IMG/VR virus record: IMGVR_UViG_3300047321_000538
Location: 1 to 22,909 of that record
Direction: 5' to 3' (one strand)
DNA from: a virus
Length of the DNA: 22,909 nt
The position numbers and the translations under genes are program-made. Shown here one piece after another: positions 21,376-22,909 of this stretch. The first letter of the stretch is position 1. Each line of letters opens with the position of its first letter. Under the pieces are notes generated by a model. The model saw only the letters and a program-made list of their open reading frames with translations, was not told the origin of the DNA and did no database searches.

Positions 21376-22909
21376 AAAATTGGGTCCTCCCGCTCCAGGT
21401 AGTCCGTCCGATTGCTTGGGTCGATACGAACACCGCCGGGATACACGCGGGTATCCTCCCAGCCGTCCACGTCGGTCCCCAGTTCGGCCATGTTGCCGCT
21501 GCCTCTTTTCATACTCAAGATTACCCCGGAGCCTTTTCGGGCAGCGAAGACAAAGAGGGTCAAAGAGTCTCCCTCGTCCGGGGACTCGTGCCCACGGCTG
21601 ACATAGTCCTTCTTGCTCTCAACCTTCTTCTGCTTGCCGGTAGTGACAAATTTTCTTTGGGTCACCTGCACTGTTAGCTTCTCCGTCACCATCGAAGGAT
21701 GCAGCAACAAGTAGCCGAATTCCCCGTAGGCGCGCAGCCCAAACCACAGTTCACAACAGACGCGGGAAAATTCCTCCATGCAAGTCTGGGTGTCTTCCTC
21801 CATGAGTTTCGTTTCACTGGGGTTGTTGCTGTAGTTGACATCGTGGATGGCCGGGCTCCAATCGTGCTTCATCAAGTCGGCGATGCCGGAGCCGTGGCCC
21901 GTCCGGTCGCAGGCGAAAAAATCTGGCTTCACCCCGGCGCGCTTATTCAACTCGATAAGCTTGGCGCTCATGGCTACCGTGTCGCCCTTGGGCAGCATGA
22001 ATTGCTGGTTCGCTTGCAGCCCCCACTGGGTTATGTTTCGCCCGTCTTCGTCCTTGAACATTATGACCCGCCCGTTCGGGAATTCAATCGACGGCGGCTG
22101 CTTCATGCCGGTGGCGCGGCCCCAGAGACCGAGAGTGAAGGGCGCACCGGCCCCGCCCTCAAGGGCCAAGTCGCACGAGGACACCGGGACCGGTTTGTCA
22201 AGCCAAATAAATTCCCCGCGCATAGCATTCAGCATACCCGGCGGGATGACGGCCAACTCAATGCCCTGGGGCGGATATGCGCCGCGGCCCATCGTGAAGT
22301 AGCCAGGGCTGTTGATGCCTCCCGCGTTCTTGGCGATGGCGGCGAGACCGGCGCGCGATTGCAACCCGGAGAAAATTATCTTGCCCGCGATGACGTTCTC
22401 GGACCGCTCGCCGTCGAGCCGCAGCACGTCCCACCCGCGCTTGGATTTCCACTTGAAGTGTTTGTCCACGTCGAAGCCCTCCCACCCGAAGGTAGGTTCG
22501 GCGCGCTGGCCAACTTCGTTGCGCTGGTTGCGGGGATTGAAGGCACCGAAAATCTTGAAGCCGGTTACGACTCCCGCTTCTTCCACCTGGGACAGCACGT
22601 TGTCGATGTCGCCCCACACGCCCACGGGGATGTTCTCAATTTCGTCCAGGAAGAAAAACAGCCGGGTGAGCGGACCGAATATCGGATGCGGAACGGGCCG
22701 CGGCACCCTTTTTGTTCCCTGGATTCGCCCGGCCTTCTTCGTCTTGCCCACGGGTATTACTAACCCCTTGATTGCGCCAGATTGCGCGCGCCTGGACCTG
22801 CCGATGAATAGCTCCCCCACTTCTCCCGGCATTGGTAGCGAAGCGCGGGAGTGCAGGTTGACCAGATGCGAAAAAAGGTTTGTCTCCAGGTGGTCCTCGC
22901 TAGGGCCGA
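21372..22909 (-). CDS. terL: Terminase large subunit, N-terminus off the window
   Basis: This is the motor and nuclease that cuts and packages phage DNA. The frame stays open to the right edge, so about the first part of the ATPase domain, with Walker A, is missing; 511 codons remain. Numbered from the first internal Met at 22832, RLFFFLDEIENIP (57-69) is the Walker B with catalytic D63-E64. FGAFNP (95-100) fits the coupling C-motif. SSCDLALEGG (218-227), FFACDRTGHGSG (305-316) and ESPDEGDSLTL (416-426) supply the Asp residues (D221, D309, D419/D422) of the RNase H-fold nuclease. SPDE-x-DSL is a hallmark of this family. The stop overlaps the next ATG as ATGA. The Met at 22832 is probably internal, since upstream codons are open and coding-like. 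Confidence 0.93.
   Translation of the reverse strand, partial: GPSEDHLETNLFSHLVNLHSRASLPMPGEVGELFIGRSRRAQSGAIKGLVIPVGKTKKAGRIQGTKRVPRPVPHPIFGPLTRLFFFLDEIENIPVGVWGDIDNVLSQVEEAGVVTGFKIFGAFNPRNQRNEVGQRAEPTFGWEGFDVDKHFKWKSKRGWDVLRLDGERSENVIAGKIIFSGLQSRAGLAAIAKNAGGINSPGYFTMGRGAYPPQGIELAVIPPGMLNAMRGEFIWLDKPVPVSSCDLALEGGAGAPFTLGLWGRATGMKQPPSIEFPNGRVIMFKDEDGRNITQWGLQANQQFMLPKGDTVAMSAKLIELNKRAGVKPDFFACDRTGHGSGIADLMKHDWSPAIHDVNYSNNPSETKLMEEDTQTCMEEFSRVCCELWFGLRAYGEFGYLLLHPSMVTEKLTVQVTQRKFVTTGKQKKVESKKDYVSRGHESPDEGDSLTLFVFAARKGSGVILSMKRGSGNMAELGTDVDGWEDTRVYPGGVRIDPSNRTDYLEREDPIL

Noticed and set aside
21699-22763. A long plus-strand frame (354 codons) opposite the terminase gene.
   Set aside because: The minus strand has unmistakable terminase motifs; the plus-strand product is low-complexity and motif-free.
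1-22909. tRNA genes, integrase, repressor or attachment sites that would mark a temperate phage.
   Set aside because: I saw no cloverleaf-like sequences, recombinase motifs or repeated attachment cores; lifestyle cannot be decided from this window.

Overview
The window is part of a tailed double-stranded DNA bacteriophage genome (class Caudoviricetes) or a closely related provirus. All 29 genes I can support lie on the minus strand and are tightly packed, often with ATGA or TAATG stop/start overlaps. Nothing on the plus strand looks coding. The best phage markers are a terminase large subunit with Walker B and nuclease motifs, a portal-like protein, a coiled-coil scaffold-like protein, a major-capsid-like protein and a large tail/neck protein. 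I cannot name the host. Base composition is roughly mid-fifties percent G+C by eye, many starts lack a Shine-Dalgarno site, and no host gene is present.

In transcription order (high to low coordinates): terminase large subunit (its 5' end lies outside the window), two small Cys-rich proteins sharing a CxxC-x9-CxxC motif, portal, two small unknown proteins, and scaffold. A seven-gene cassette of about 5.2 kb follows. It holds a small AT-richer unknown gene, a DDD-type glycosyltransferase, a second glycosyltransferase-like protein, GDP-mannose 4,6-dehydratase (gmd), GDP-L-fucose synthase (fcl), and two tandem paralogous DxD glycosyltransferase-like proteins. Next comes the longest non-coding stretch (about 200 nt, structured, with a TTGACA box), the major capsid protein, and a strong intrinsic terminator.

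Beyond the terminator are three small genes, including a 31-codon gene, a holin-like protein and a lipobox/multi-TM protein. Then come two collagen-like fibre proteins with a small gene between them, a triple-repeat protein, several unknown structural proteins, a candidate neck protein, a 669-aa P22 gp10 / tail-tubular-B-like protein, an FN3 protein, a HAF-repeat beta-propeller protein, and a protein that runs off the left edge. No tape-measure gene is seen, which fits a short-tailed phage but is not proof because the genome is incomplete.

The most interesting points are two. First, a catalytically intact GDP-L-fucose pathway with four glycosyltransferase-like genes sits between scaffold and capsid, suggesting virion or host-surface glycosylation analogous to that of chlorovirus PBCV-1. 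Second, I find no GATC and no GTAC anywhere in 22.9 kb, which suggests strong selection by restriction enzymes.
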